From Paenibacillus alkalitolerans (lineage in GTDB: Bacteria; Bacillota; Bacilli; Paenibacillales; YIM-B00363): a stretch of DNA of 64,000 bases. The number at the start of each line of letters is the position of its first letter. Position 1 is the stretch's first letter. The notes under the pieces are model-generated. The model searched no databases, was not told the origin of the DNA, and saw only the letters and a program-made list of their open reading frames with translations. A program made the position numbers and the translations under genes. Location: NCBI RefSeq assembly GCF_016482785.1, contig NZ_JAEMXM010000010.1, forward strand, positions 62,001 through 126,000. Direction: 5' to 3'. Positions 1 through 9,193 of the stretch are shown one piece after another.

Positions 1-2858
1 TGTTCGAATTCTTCGCCCGTTACGTTAACGCGAACGACGGTATTGCCGAACGGTTGAACGTTGAACAGCTCTCCCCAAGTGATAGGCCCCGCATTGATGT
101 TGTCGCGCACGCCTCCGCCGTTCATCAAAGCGAAATCGCTGTTTACGGACCATTTCATGGCGTCAGCCAGGAAATTGCCGAGGTCATCGTCGCCGATTAC
201 GGCTTTTGTCGGATATCCCTTGGTCATCTCCACCAACGTCTCGCCGATCACTTCGTTAAGCTTCGGAGCGACAATGTCGCCATATTTCTTTAGAATCGCC
301 GCCACTTCCGCATCCGGTTCGATTCCGGTCTGCACAACGTCTATGATCTCGGCCTTCTTGCTCACAACTTCTCCGGTCGCCGGATCAATGAGCAAATCGA
401 CGTCGCCGATCGCTTTGCCGTATTCCCACGCTTGGACAATGAGTTTGCCGTCAACCATGCCGTTGTTCTTCTGGTGATTGTGCGCCGAAAAAATAACGTC
501 CACCTCATCGTCGATTGCAGCCGCGATGTCGGCGATATTGCCTGTCACCGTTTCTCCGGATTGATCGCCGGGGTTGTGGGCAAGAACGATAATCGTTTCA
601 ACTCCTTGTTCCTTTAATTCAGGAACGTATTTGTTGATGGCGGCGGTTTCGTCCGTGAAACGAATGCTTTGAATGCCTTCCGGAATAACGATATTCGGAG
701 TTTCCGTCGTCACGACTCCGATAAAGCCGATTTTCACTCCGCCGGTCTCTTTGATCGTATACGGAGGCAAAACAAGCTCGCCGTTGTCTTTGTATTCAAC
801 GTTCGCGGCAACCATAGGGAAGTTGATGCCGTCATAGTTTGGCGTACCGTTCGGGTGCGTCCCGCCGTTAATCAGGCGGAGCATCTCCTCGACGCCTTCG
901 TCGAATTCGTGGTTGCCGACGGTACCGACGTCGAAACCGATCGCTTCCATGATTTCCACCGTAGGCTCGTCTTGGAGGAGCGCCGATACCGGGGAGGAAG
1001 CGCCTACCATGTCTCCCGGGTGCACGATCAACGTATTCGGGTTCGTCGCCTCACGCTGCTTCAAATACGCCGCCAAATAATCCGCGCGGCCGTAATTCAC
1101 GCCGTTAATAGGCGACGTTACGTCGATTTTGCCGTGAAGGTCGTTGACACTCAACAATTGAACCGAAACAAGCTGTGAGGCTTCCGGAACGTAGCCCGCC
1201 TCTTGGGCTTCTTGTTCCGTGAAGAAGAATACGCGGTTTTCCGTCGGAACTTCCATCCACTTGTCCGGAGCGACGTATGTCTTCGTAAAGTAATCACCGA
1301 CGAATTTGTCCGGACCGCCGCGAAGCTCGAACCGGAACTGGTAAGGCAATTGCGGGATCGGGTTTTCAGGGTTATGCATGCCGTACCCGTTCTCGATCGC
1401 TTCTTTCGCCGCGGCGCTGTATTCTTCGAAATAGCTCATATTCGGCCAGATAAAGTAATTGACCGCGAAACCCGTTTTTACCATTTCCTTGTTTACATCG
1501 AGTCCGGTGCTTTTCACGCGAATGTGCGCGAGAAGGCGGCCGTAGCCGTCGATCGGATCGCTGCCGGGTTCGATCTCGACCTCCGTCCCGGGCGGCAGCA
1601 GTTCAAGCAATTTTTCCGTCGCCGCATCCGCATAATACCCTTGGGACTGGCCTTCGTAATTTTTCTCGGGAGTATCGATGGAAAGCATGCGTACTTTCGT
1701 AACTCCCAATACCGGGGTTGTCAAGTGAACCGTATCGCCGTCCACTACCGATTTCACGGTAGACACATAGCTCGATTCCGGAGCCGGAGCCGGGGGCTGC
1801 GGATTCAATTCCGCTGCATCCGCCGCCTTACGGGGAAGAAGCTGGTATGAGTCATATTGGCTTAACACGCCGGTGAAATCGTACCAAGTTTTTTCTTTGA
1901 GCTGCCCGATGACGTTCGTTTCCGCCATCACGCGAAGCGTCATGCCGTTATAATTTTCGTCGATGACCGGCACGTTGTATCCGCCGCCTGCCGGAGTTGA
2001 TGGCATATCGTTTACAAACGCGCGAACCGTCACGAGCTTTCCTTCATGCGGTTCCGCCGTTGCCGCTTGACTTGCATCAAGGAGCGAAAGCGGCAATGGC
2101 TCAGGAAGCGGTTGACCCTCCGCTTTCACCGTGATCGAAGCAGGAACAATTTCCGTCAGACCGTTATAGGACGTTATTTGCCCTTTAATTTGAACAAACT
2201 GGCCTTCCGTTAGCGCCGGGAACGCCGATGCATCGAACGCAAACACGTTGATTCCGCCCGTCGCATCCTGCACGTATGTGGACAATCTGCCGCCGCCAAT
2301 GGCGGCGTTGTCGGCCGTAACGACGCCCTCAATCGTAACCGTCTGGCCTGAAAGGGCTTTCGCTTCGGCAATCGGCCTGACTGCCTCTCCGCTGCCGCCT
2401 CCTCCTCCGTTATCGCCGCCATCGACGAACTCCATAGCCGTCGGGGCTTTCAAGCCTGGAACCGAGAAATATGCTCCCAACGTTCCGGTTACGCGCACTT
2501 TTTTGCCGATAATCGCCGGATTCGTCATTAGTCCGAACTGAGCCCGATATGCTGTGGTCAGTTGAACAGGGAGCATGTTCGCCGCACTCGTCTCGGACGC
2601 GCTGTCGGCGATTGCAAAGTTGAAGTCATTCGCGAAAGGCGCCGTAAAATCATATGCATTAGTGCCTGTCGTATGCGCAACGACGTAACCTTCTACCGTC
2701 GCCGCGCCCGAGTTGTTCGCGATCGCTTGCGCCACTGTGATCGAACCTTCGTTCGCCGACGCCTGCTGCGGAGCGGCGAACGCTCCGGCAAATCCGGACA
2801 CCGCCACTACCGCCGACAGTACAAAACCTGCGACTCTGTTCCAAATAGGTTTCCTCAC
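1..2858 (-). CDS. Secreted SNase / 5'-nucleotidase metallophosphatase fusion (3' end beyond window)
   Basis: About 952 codons are visible and the C-terminus runs off the left edge. The start is GTG at 2858 behind AGGAGG; an ATG just upstream is out of frame. A signal peptide (about residues 1-35) is followed by an OB-like/DUF6359-type region (35-125), a second OB-fold-like segment (155-240), a staphylococcal-nuclease domain (about 364-500, with VVDGDT and ML.IDTPE-type motifs), a calcineurin-like 5'-nucleotidase domain (from about 570: NDLHG, HPGDMVG, GNHEFDEG, LAHNPGD, SAHNH) and the start of the 5'-nucleotidase C-terminal domain (about 875 on). The likely role is extracellular breakdown of nucleic acids and nucleotides for phosphate or nucleoside supply. 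Domain calls rest on motif recognition. A cell-wall anchor, if any, would lie outside the window. Confidence 0.9.
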   Translation of the reverse strand, partial: MRKPIWNRVAGFVLSAVVAVSGFAGAFAAPQQASANEGSITVAQAIANNSGAATVEGYVVAHTTGTNAYDFTAPFANDFNFAIADSASETSAANMLPVQLTTAYRAQFGLMTNPAIIGKKVRVTGTLGAYFSVPGLKAPTAMEFVDGGDNGGGGGSGEAVRPIAEAKALSGQTVTIEGVVTADNAAIGGGRLSTYVQDATGGINVFAFDASAFPALTEGQFVQIKGQITSYNGLTEIVPASITVKAEGQPLPEPLPLSLLDASQAATAEPHEGKLVTVRAFVNDMPSTPAGGGYNVPVIDENYNGMTLRVMAETNVIGQLKEKTWYDFTGVLSQYDSYQLLPRKAADAAELNPQPPAPAPESSYVSTVKSVVDGDTVHLTTPVLGVTKVRMLSIDTPEKNYEGQSQGYYADAATEKLLELLPPGTEVEIEPGSDPIDGYGRLLAHIRVKSTGLDVNKEMVKTGFAVNYFIWPNMSYFEEYSAAAKEAIENGYGMHNPENPIPQLPYQFRFELRGGPDKFVGDYFTKTYVAPDKWMEVPTENRVFFFTEQEAQEAGYVPEASQLVSVQLLSVNDLHGKIDVTSPINGVNYGRADYLAAYLKQREATNPNTLIVHPGDMVGASSPVSALLQDEPTVEIMEAIGFDVGTVGNHEFDEGVEEMLRLINGGTHPNGTPNYDGINFPMVAANVEYKDNGELVLPPYTIKETGGVKIGFIGVVTTETPNIVIPEGIQSIRFTDETAAINKYVPELKEQGVETIIVLAHNPGDQSGETVTGNIADIAAAIDDEVDVIFSAHNHQKNNGMVDGKLIVQAWEYGKAIGDVDLLIDPATGEVVSKKAEIIDVVQTGIEPDAEVAAILKKYGDIVAPKLNEVIGETLVEMTKGYPTKAVIGDDDLGNFLADAMKWSVNSDFALMNGGGVRDNINAGPITWGELFNVQPFGNTVVRVNVTGEEFE

Positions 2859-2881
2859 ATCATTTCCTCCTGATAGAATCT

Positions 2882-3197
2882 ATTAATTAACCACTATTAT
2901 ATTAATAGATTATTGGTAGGAAGTTGTGCTAATTTTTTATTAAATTGTTTGCAATGTCGAACACCTCGAGCAGAAGTGTCCTCTTTCCCTTCCTTTCAGT
3001 CGCTATGCCACTTGCTCAGAAAATCTGATTAACAGAGAAAATGTAAGTATTATAAAGTTGCTTCGACCGCGACGACCGTTTTTGTCCTTCCGACGTGCCT
3101 GGGCGATCCCCCGCCTCTTAATAACGTTGTACCCCCTTACCGCAATCGGCCTGGTCACCTCCAGCAATCCGCTATAAATCTCAAACCGCTGTCCTGT
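2882..3197. other. Intergenic region without a recognised gene
   Basis: This stretch lies between the start of the nuclease/nucleotidase gene and a tandem repeat. It holds the presumed promoter of the leftward gene (AT-rich around 2880-2945). I see no convincing ORF or hairpin terminator in it. Confidence 0.5.
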
Positions 3198-3380
3198 TAA
3201 CTCAGGATGATTATCTGAAGAGGCCGTGTACCCATAACTCAGATTATTTTCTCATGAGAGGACGTATCCCCATAGCTCCGATGATTTTCTCATGGGGGCT
3301 GTCTCCCCATAACTCAGAATGAGTTTCCAAAGAAGTGTGTCTCTACGACTCAGATGAATTTCTCAAGCATCGTGCTAGGG
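3198..3380. repeat. Five degenerate tandem copies of a ~37-bp unit
   Basis: Copies begin at about 3198, 3235, 3273, 3310 and 3346. Each opens with a version of TAACTCAGATGA, continues with a version of TTTCTCATGAG, and ends near GTGTCCCCA. Unit lengths are 37, 38, 37, 36 and about 35 bp. The copies differ from each other at many positions, so this is an old or selected repeat. It ends about 20 bp before the promoter of the transposase-like gene. Confidence 0.8.
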
Positions 3381-3399
3381 TTATATTCCCAAAATTATC

Positions 3400-3428
3400 T
3401 TGACTTAGGAACATAGGTTCTGTAATAT
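3400..3428 (+). promoter_or_regulatory. Sigma-A-like promoter of the transposase-like gene
   Basis: TTGACT (3400-3405), a 17-bp spacer and TAATAT (3423-3428). The -10 covers the ATG at 3427, so transcription should begin near 3435 and the usable start codon is the in-frame ATG at 3463, preceded by GGCGGTGG. Confidence 0.65.
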
Positions 3429-3462
3429 GGAAAGTAAGAATATATGTTCGGCGGTGGTTTTG

Positions 3463-4305
3463 ATGACTCATTTAGAGGAGTCTGCAATTCATAAGTTTTT
3501 GTCGGAAGAGGATTGCGTTGCGTATTTTTATCGGATGAAATGGCCGGAAGGCTTCCACTGCCCCCGGTGCGGACACGCGCGCGCCTATACGATCAACACC
3601 CGCAGATTGCCTCTTTACGAGTGTCATTCTTGCCGTCACCAGACTTCTCTCACTGCCGGCACCGTGATGGAAGGCAGCCGCACCCCGCTGCACAAGTGGG
3701 CGGTTACCCTGCAACTTTTGTCTCAACCTGCCAGCATCAATGCCGTCCAACTTGCCGAACAAATCCGGGTTACCTATAAGACTGCTTGGGCCATGCTCCG
3801 GAAAATTCGCCAAGCGATTAGCGCCATTGATGTAAGACAATTGCTGTCCGGCACGGTCAGAGCTGGGCTCAGCTTTTACGGCCGTAAATACCATCAGCCG
3901 TTCGTACGGCATCCGCAGGAGCATCCCGTTATGGTCGGTGCGGCGTTTCATCAGAATGGCCAGCCCATCTACGTCAAATGCAAGCTGGTCTCCGAATTTC
4001 ATATGGACGGCAAATCGATTCTCCGTTCAGGAGAGAATGAGTTTGTTGAACGGCATGTCGAACCCGACACCTTCGACATGAGGATACTCAAGCGTTTCCG
4101 CCTTCACGAAATTGAGCTGCTTCCGGACGTGTTTAAACAAGCGAAAAGATGGATCAACCGCACATTTCACGGAATAGGCGGCAAATATTTGCAAAATTAT
4201 TTGGACGAGTTTTGTTTCCGGTGCAATCAATCGTTCCGTGACATGCCGGTTATGGACTCTCTTTCCGGCATCTGCATGACGTATCCATCTAAGCAGATAT
4301 CTTAA
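3463..4305 (+). CDS. IS1595-like transposase homologue, catalytic core apparently altered
   Basis: The 280-aa protein (start 3463; the upstream ATG at 3427 lies in the promoter) has a zinc ribbon (CPRCG ... CHSC), then the helix-turn-helix-like segment typical of IS1595 transposases (KTAWAMLRKIR), and a C-terminal segment close to the family's end (NRTFHGIGGKYLQNYLDEF). Where family members carry the first catalytic Asp in a VDE.Y.GG-like motif, this protein reads VRAGLSFYG. I could not find a clear DDE/DDN triad. No terminal inverted repeats or target duplications were noticed around it. It may be an inactive copy or a domesticated DNA-binding protein. Confidence 0.7.
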   Translation: MTHLEESAIHKFLSEEDCVAYFYRMKWPEGFHCPRCGHARAYTINTRRLPLYECHSCRHQTSLTAGTVMEGSRTPLHKWAVTLQLLSQPASINAVQLAEQIRVTYKTAWAMLRKIRQAISAIDVRQLLSGTVRAGLSFYGRKYHQPFVRHPQEHPVMVGAAFHQNGQPIYVKCKLVSEFHMDGKSILRSGENEFVERHVEPDTFDMRILKRFRLHEIELLPDVFKQAKRWINRTFHGIGGKYLQNYLDEFCFRCNQSFRDMPVMDSLSGICMTYPSKQIS

Positions 4306-4600
4306 TTAACTCCTCTTTCTTGTTCTTGTTCCCGTTGCTCTCCACCCTCATTTCTAAATTACACGCCTTTATTTATCGATGTTCAAATTCGTTATGTGGT
4401 GTTCATGCCGCCTTAGTCTAATGTTCAGATACCGCATATGCACCCCCGATGAATCGCTTCTATTTTACCGCACCATATGCGCCTCGGAATCTCATTCCAC
4501 ATTCGGCAACATTTCCTGAGCAAACGGGAGAGCGATCCAACACTTTTTAAGCCTACACATAGCCCCCCCCCCCGATATCGCCGCTTCAAAAGCCGCACAC
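4306..4600. other. Intergenic region with a C11 homopolymer
   Basis: No gene is recognised between the transposase-like gene and the purine permease terminator. A run of 11 C residues sits at 4563-4573, a tract type prone to slippage, but no ORF or promoter that it would switch is visible. Confidence 0.5.
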
Positions 4601-4628
4601 AAAAAAACGCCGGCCGAAACGGCCGACG
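4601..4628 (-). terminator. Rho-independent terminator of the purine permease gene
   Basis: On the minus strand an 8-bp GC-rich stem with one mismatch (CGTCGGCC / GGCCGGCG) is followed by seven T residues, about 20 bp past the stop codon at 4650. Confidence 0.8.
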
Positions 4629-4649
4629 GTTAACCAAAGATAATTCGAT

Positions 4650-6032
4650 TTATTCGCCGCCCAAGAACGCATACCTCGCAATGACGAGAACGGCGAGCAC
4701 CCACATGAGCCAGTGTATCGGCACGCGGCGCGAAGAGAACAAGTTGTGCACGCCGCCGATCACGACATAGGTTACGATACCGATGGCGATTCCGTTTGCG
4801 ATGCTGTTCGTGAACGGCATAAGCACGATAGTCAGGAACGCGGGAAGAGCTTGAGTGAAATCATCCCAAGGAATCTCGCGCACGGAGCCCATCATCAACA
4901 CGCCTACAATGATCAAAGCAGGTGCGGTTGCCGCGGACGGTACCAAGCCCGCAAGCGGAAGGATCAGCAGAGAAAGCAGAAACAATACGCCGGTCGTCAC
5001 CGCGGTCAAGCCGGTCCGGCCCCCTTCGGAAACACCCGAAGCGCTCTCAATGTATGCCGTTATCGTGCTCGTGCCGAGAACCGCGCCCGTGCTTACGCCC
5101 GCAGCATCCACGAGCATCGCGCGCCCTACCGTCTTCTGGCCTTCCGGCTTGTTAACGTCGATTCCCGCTTTGCTGGCGGTGCCGACAAGCGTACCGAACG
5201 TATCGAACAGTTCAACGAAGGTGAACACGAATATGATTTCGATAATGCCGACACCCAAAGCGCCCATAATATCCAACTGGCCGACCGCCAAGTTATTGAA
5301 CTGCGGAATCCAATTCGCTTGGCCCAGCCTGCTGAAATCGACGACCGACGGGAAAAATATGCCGCCGATGACTGTAGTCGCAACGATGCCGATCAACAGC
5401 GCACCGCGCACTTTCAGCGACATCAATACACCGATGAGCAGCAAACCGAGAAGAGCGAGGAACGTATCGGGATGAGTCGCCGGATTGAACGATCCGAGTA
5501 TGAGCGAGAACAGCGCGCCCGGCACCGGCTTCGTCGCGTCAATACCCGGCGTTACCGACACCATCGTCAAATTGCTTAATTTGAATCCGATTAATGCGAT
5601 GAACAACCCGATGCCGACCGTGATCCCGACCTTGATGCTCTGCGGCACCGCGCGGATAAGCATCTGTCGGATTCGGGTCACCGTCAAAATAATGAAGATG
5701 ATACCGGAGATAAACACGGCTCCCAGAGCGGCTTGCCACGTGATGGCTCCTCCGGAGCTCAACACGACGGTCATAAAGTACGCATTAAGGCCCATACCCG
5801 GGGCAAGCGCTACCGGAATGTTGACGAACAAGCCCATGGCGATAGTGACCAACCCCGCACCTACGGCCGTAGCGAAAAACACCGCATCCGCGGGAATACC
5901 GGCGCCGTCCGGTCCCAAGAATATCTGGTTGACGAACAGGATGTAAGCCATCGTCATGAAAGTGGTCAAGCCTGCGATAATTTCCGTTCTTACATTCGTT
6001 CCGCGCTCCCGCAATCGAAACAATTGATCCAT
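4650..6032 (-). CDS. pbuG: NCS2/AzgA-family guanine-hypoxanthine permease
   Basis: The 460-aa polytopic membrane protein opens with a short cytoplasmic segment and TEIIAGLTTFMTMAYILFVN, the hallmark start of AzgA/PbuG purine permeases. It also has the conserved GMGLNAYF and VGIGLFIALIGFKLSNL stretches. It should import hypoxanthine and guanine by proton symport. Family assignment is firm; the symbol is by analogy to Bacillus PbuG (PbuO is an alternative). It is monocistronic, with its own promoter near 6148-6177 and terminator at 4601-4628. The leader is about 100 nt, but the conserved core of a purine riboswitch was not found in it. Confidence 0.88.
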   Translation of the reverse strand: MDQLFRLRERGTNVRTEIIAGLTTFMTMAYILFVNQIFLGPDGAGIPADAVFFATAVGAGLVTIAMGLFVNIPVALAPGMGLNAYFMTVVLSSGGAITWQAALGAVFISGIIFIILTVTRIRQMLIRAVPQSIKVGITVGIGLFIALIGFKLSNLTMVSVTPGIDATKPVPGALFSLILGSFNPATHPDTFLALLGLLLIGVLMSLKVRGALLIGIVATTVIGGIFFPSVVDFSRLGQANWIPQFNNLAVGQLDIMGALGVGIIEIIFVFTFVELFDTFGTLVGTASKAGIDVNKPEGQKTVGRAMLVDAAGVSTGAVLGTSTITAYIESASGVSEGGRTGLTAVTTGVLFLLSLLILPLAGLVPSAATAPALIIVGVLMMGSVREIPWDDFTQALPAFLTIVLMPFTNSIANGIAIGIVTYVVIGGVHNLFSSRRVPIHWLMWVLAVLVIARYAFLGGE

Positions 6033-6147
6033 CGCTTATCTTACTCCCCTTGCAATAATGTCTGAGTCAACTATCCGGCAGTCATAGATTGCGTACCTCT
6101 GGAAAAAGTATGCATCTTAATCAACCGCCGGCCTGACTTCCGGACTA

Positions 6148-6177
6148 ATTGTAATTGGGAAATGTTAGCGCTGTCAA
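6148..6177 (-). promoter_or_regulatory. Sigma-A-like promoter upstream of the purine permease
   Basis: Read leftward: TTGACA (6177-6172), an 18-bp spacer, TACAAT (6153-6148). The predicted start near 6141 gives a leader of about 108 nt before the ATG at 6032. Confidence 0.6.
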
Positions 6178-6251
6178 CAAGAATACGAACGATCAAACTT
6201 TTTCTAAAAATTATGTTCGGATTTTAGCGGGACGCGAGCGATGTGCGGATT

Positions 6252-7661
6252 TTACCGGATCGTGAACGTCCTTTCCCCCTCGTCCCACTCCGTCTCAAAC
6301 CCCAATATCTCCGCAACGGCAGCGAGAGGAATGAGCAGCCGGCCGGCCGCGATTCGAGGCGCGGCGTCGAGCATCACTCTCTCCCCGTTCACACCGGCCG
6401 TATCCCGTCCTGCCGTAAGCAGCACCGTCACATTGCCGTTCTTCAGCGTCATTTGTCCCGAAGCCGCATCCCAGTTCAACCCGACTCCCGCTTTATCCAA
6501 CGTTCCGCGCGCCGGCGCCATAATGACCGCGTCTTCCGTCATCACCGGCTTCGGATCCATAGCCAGCTCTTGGCCCCGGACGACGACAATCACGCGATTC
6601 GGGTCGAGGCGGTACGGGTCCAGCTCCGCAACTTGCCGGCGCAGCCGTTCCGTGTACTCATGCACGTTATCCTTCGTGACAATATGCGCTCCCGCCGCCA
6701 AACCGTCGATAATATACTCATTGATTGCCTGAGAATGGTGCGAAATATCCTTGTAGTTGTCCAAGTTAAACGTAATGCTCTCGTCCGATTGAAAGTCGTG
6801 GATCGACACGTTCGGAAACACCGACAGCTTCTCAAACATCCATTCTTTCATGCTCAATTGATTGTCAAAGCGCTCAGGGTTCAATTCATACCACACATAA
6901 TGGCGCAAAATGGAGTACGGCGGATAATAGAGCACCCACTGCACATCCGGATACGATTCAATCAATGCGAGCACATTTCGTTCAAACGATTTCCGAACGG
7001 TTTCAAGCGGCACTTCACTCTCCGCCATGCCGCTCTCGAGCCCGCGCGCCGTCAAGTAATTTTCATACGTCCGTTCGGCTCCGTAGTCTGCCGCCTCATC
7101 CCAGTTGTTTAGCGTCTCGAGCGTCTCGCTCTCCTCTCCGGCCATACGGTCGTAAACCACTTCCGCCGCCTGTCGGACGACACTGAAATTGAACAGATAA
7201 AGAATATCGTTGACAAGATTGTCGTCATACAAGTGAAATGGGAACGGCCCCTGATCGCTTCGCACCGCCTCGGAGTCGCCCCTCAACGCAAAATAATCGA
7301 GTCCCCAAATCACTCTCTTTACTTTACCCGTCCGCAGCGCGGTTTCCGCGATGAGCCGCTGTTCGCGCGACGTCGAGCCTTCGATGGACAGCTTCAACAC
7401 ATTGCCGCCCAGCTTTCGTTCGACATATGACGGAACGAAATTTTGCGTCATCGAGCTGCCGACGATGATCGTATCGTACTCGTAGTTTTTCGCCAGCCCA
7501 GGGTTTTGGTACCGTTCTTCCTCCGAGAAGAGAGGCGGATACCACGCTTTGCGATAAAACTGCAGCGGGTCCACCACATAGGCAAGCGCCATAAACGCGA
7601 ATGAATATAAAATCGCAAAGGCCAGGAAAAGACGGAAAAATGTTTTGTACTTCGTTGTCAC
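6252..7661 (-). CDS. AlgJ/DltD-like SGNH acyltransferase partner with C-terminal copper-amine-oxidase-like domain
   Basis: 469 aa from the GTG at 7661, which is preceded by AGGGGAGAGG; a TTG at 7679 is in frame but lacks such spacing. One N-terminal membrane anchor (about 8-30) is followed by a SGNH-type domain with the Ser motif VGSSMTQ (Ser about 70) and a DISHHS motif expected to give the Asp/His pair. The last ~110 residues form a domain of the copper-amine-oxidase N-terminal type (VNGERVMLDAAPRI, GRLLIPLAAVAEILG), a repeat common on secreted Paenibacillus proteins. With the adjacent MBOAT gene this looks like an extracytoplasmic O-acylation system for an exopolysaccharide or wall glycan. 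The substrate is unknown. Confidence 0.8.
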   Translation of the reverse strand: MTTKYKTFFRLFLAFAILYSFAFMALAYVVDPLQFYRKAWYPPLFSEEERYQNPGLAKNYEYDTIIVGSSMTQNFVPSYVERKLGGNVLKLSIEGSTSREQRLIAETALRTGKVKRVIWGLDYFALRGDSEAVRSDQGPFPFHLYDDNLVNDILYLFNFSVVRQAAEVVYDRMAGEESETLETLNNWDEAADYGAERTYENYLTARGLESGMAESEVPLETVRKSFERNVLALIESYPDVQWVLYYPPYSILRHYVWYELNPERFDNQLSMKEWMFEKLSVFPNVSIHDFQSDESITFNLDNYKDISHHSQAINEYIIDGLAAGAHIVTKDNVHEYTERLRRQVAELDPYRLDPNRVIVVVRGQELAMDPKPVMTEDAVIMAPARGTLDKAGVGLNWDAASGQMTLKNGNVTVLLTAGRDTAGVNGERVMLDAAPRIAAGRLLIPLAAVAEILGFETEWDEGERTFTIR

Positions 7662-7675
7662 GCCCGCCTCTCCCC

Positions 7676-9079
7676 TCAAAAATTAAAATAAAGAAATTCG
7701 CTGATCCGGTTGAAATGCAGCAGAGCGAGCACCGCGGCAGCCGCCACAACAGCCGCTTGCCAAGGCGCCGGGCGGAATTTGGCGAACAGCTCGTTCGTGT
7801 TCGGCGCAAGCAGGGCGATTGCCGCCGCGATTGCGCCGCCCGCAAGCGTCAACACGACGGACGGGCTGTGCAGCTTATAGAGGATATCGATCCCGTTGAA
7901 CCCGAACATGCCTCTAAGCACCTTGAGGGCGTCCCCGAATGTGTCCGCACGGAAAAACACCCACGTCACATTAACGAACATGAATGTGAGAAACCACGCG
8001 AACGGCCGCGGCATGGCGATGTTCAGCTTCGACCAGGCGCGGTGCCCGACGAGAGCGAATCCGTGAAGGAAACCCCACATAACGAACGTCCATCCGGCCC
8101 CGTGCCAAAATCCGCCGATTAAGAACGTCAGCATTAAATTCGTATACGTGCGCACTTCGCCGTTCCGGTTTCCACCAAGCGGGATATAGATGTAGTCGCG
8201 GAGGAACCGGCTTAACGTCATGTGCCACCGGCGCCAGAAATCTTGGATGGACAGCGATTTGTACGGCGAGTTGAAGTTGACCGGAAGCTTGATGTTGAAC
8301 AAAAGCGCCGCACCGATCGCCATGTCCGTATATCCGCTGAAATCGAAGTAGAGCTGGAAGGTGTAGGCGAGCGAGGTGATCCATGCGTCCGTGAAGCCGA
8401 GCTTCGAAGCCGCATCGAAGCCTTCCGTCGCGATCGGCGCCAAATTGTCGGCGATCAGCACCTTCTTCGCAAGTCCGAGGGAAAACAGATAAACGCCAAG
8501 CGCCGCGTTGCGGTAGCGAAAGGTTTTGCCCGAGAGCTTTGCGAATTGCGGCATCATCTCTTTATGGTGAAGGATCGGACCCGCGATCAAGTGGGGATAG
8601 AACGTGACGAACAACACGTAGTTCACGATGTTGTATTCTTTCGCGAGGCCTCTATAGGCGTCAACGAGATAAGCGATCTGCGTGAACGTGAAGAACGATA
8701 TGCCGAGCGGCAAAATAACGTGCAGCAGAGGAATGTCGGCCGGAACCAGCGCATTGTAGTTGGCGATGAAAAAATCGGCGTATTTGTAGTAACCGAGCAG
8801 TCCAACGTCTCCGATGACGCCTGCTGCCAGAATCCATTTCCTGAGTGACGGGTTGTCCCCCATCGTTCGGCTAAGCAGCGATCCTACTCCGTAGTTAAAA
8901 GCGATCGATGCCAGAAGCAAAGGCAGGTAAGCGATATTCCAGTAGCTGTAGAAGAACAGCGATGCGGCGGCAAGCCAAACATTGGCCGCTTTGACGAGCC
9001 GCCTCTTGTTCAGCAGAAAGTAACCCGTAACCGTGATCGGGAGGAATAGAAGAATAAACTGATATGAGTTGAACAGCAC
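7676..9079 (-). CDS. MBOAT-family O-acyltransferase (AlgI-like)
   Basis: A 467-aa integral membrane protein starting at a GTG (9079) behind AGGGGAGAGG. It shows the MBOAT/AlgI pattern: N-terminal MLFNSYQFILLFLP, the central DFSGYTDMAIG motif, IQDFWRRWHMTLSRFLRDYI, and the catalytic His region GGFWHGAGWTFVMWG. AlgI-type proteins move acyl groups (usually acetyl) across the membrane to a secreted acyltransferase, here the SGNH protein encoded 14 bp downstream. The two form a compact operon. No other polysaccharide biosynthesis genes are adjacent, so the acceptor polymer cannot be named. Confidence 0.9.
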   Translation of the reverse strand: MLFNSYQFILLFLPITVTGYFLLNKRRLVKAANVWLAAASLFFYSYWNIAYLPLLLASIAFNYGVGSLLSRTMGDNPSLRKWILAAGVIGDVGLLGYYKYADFFIANYNALVPADIPLLHVILPLGISFFTFTQIAYLVDAYRGLAKEYNIVNYVLFVTFYPHLIAGPILHHKEMMPQFAKLSGKTFRYRNAALGVYLFSLGLAKKVLIADNLAPIATEGFDAASKLGFTDAWITSLAYTFQLYFDFSGYTDMAIGAALLFNIKLPVNFNSPYKSLSIQDFWRRWHMTLSRFLRDYIYIPLGGNRNGEVRTYTNLMLTFLIGGFWHGAGWTFVMWGFLHGFALVGHRAWSKLNIAMPRPFAWFLTFMFVNVTWVFFRADTFGDALKVLRGMFGFNGIDILYKLHSPSVVLTLAGGAIAAAIALLAPNTNELFAKFRPAPWQAAVVAAAAVLALLHFNRISEFLYFNF

Positions 9080-9193
9080 TGCCGGGCCTCTCCCCTATGT
9101 GGAATCTCAACAATTTTCGACACAAAGAGGCATTGTTCCTGCTTCTCGTAGCCTGCCGAAGGAAAAGATACACGTTCAAATTTTTCCAGAATT

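Noticed and set aside
3198-3380. CRISPR array
   Set aside because: Units are contiguous and diverged with no separate spacers.
4713-5579. Long rightward open frame opposite the purine permease
   Set aside because: It is antisense to a clear permease, rich in Arg/His/Gln as expected of a shadow frame, and has no ribosome site.
6033-6141. Purine riboswitch in the permease leader
   Set aside because: The leader length would fit, but the conserved J1/2, J2/3 and loop sequences of purine riboswitches were not found.
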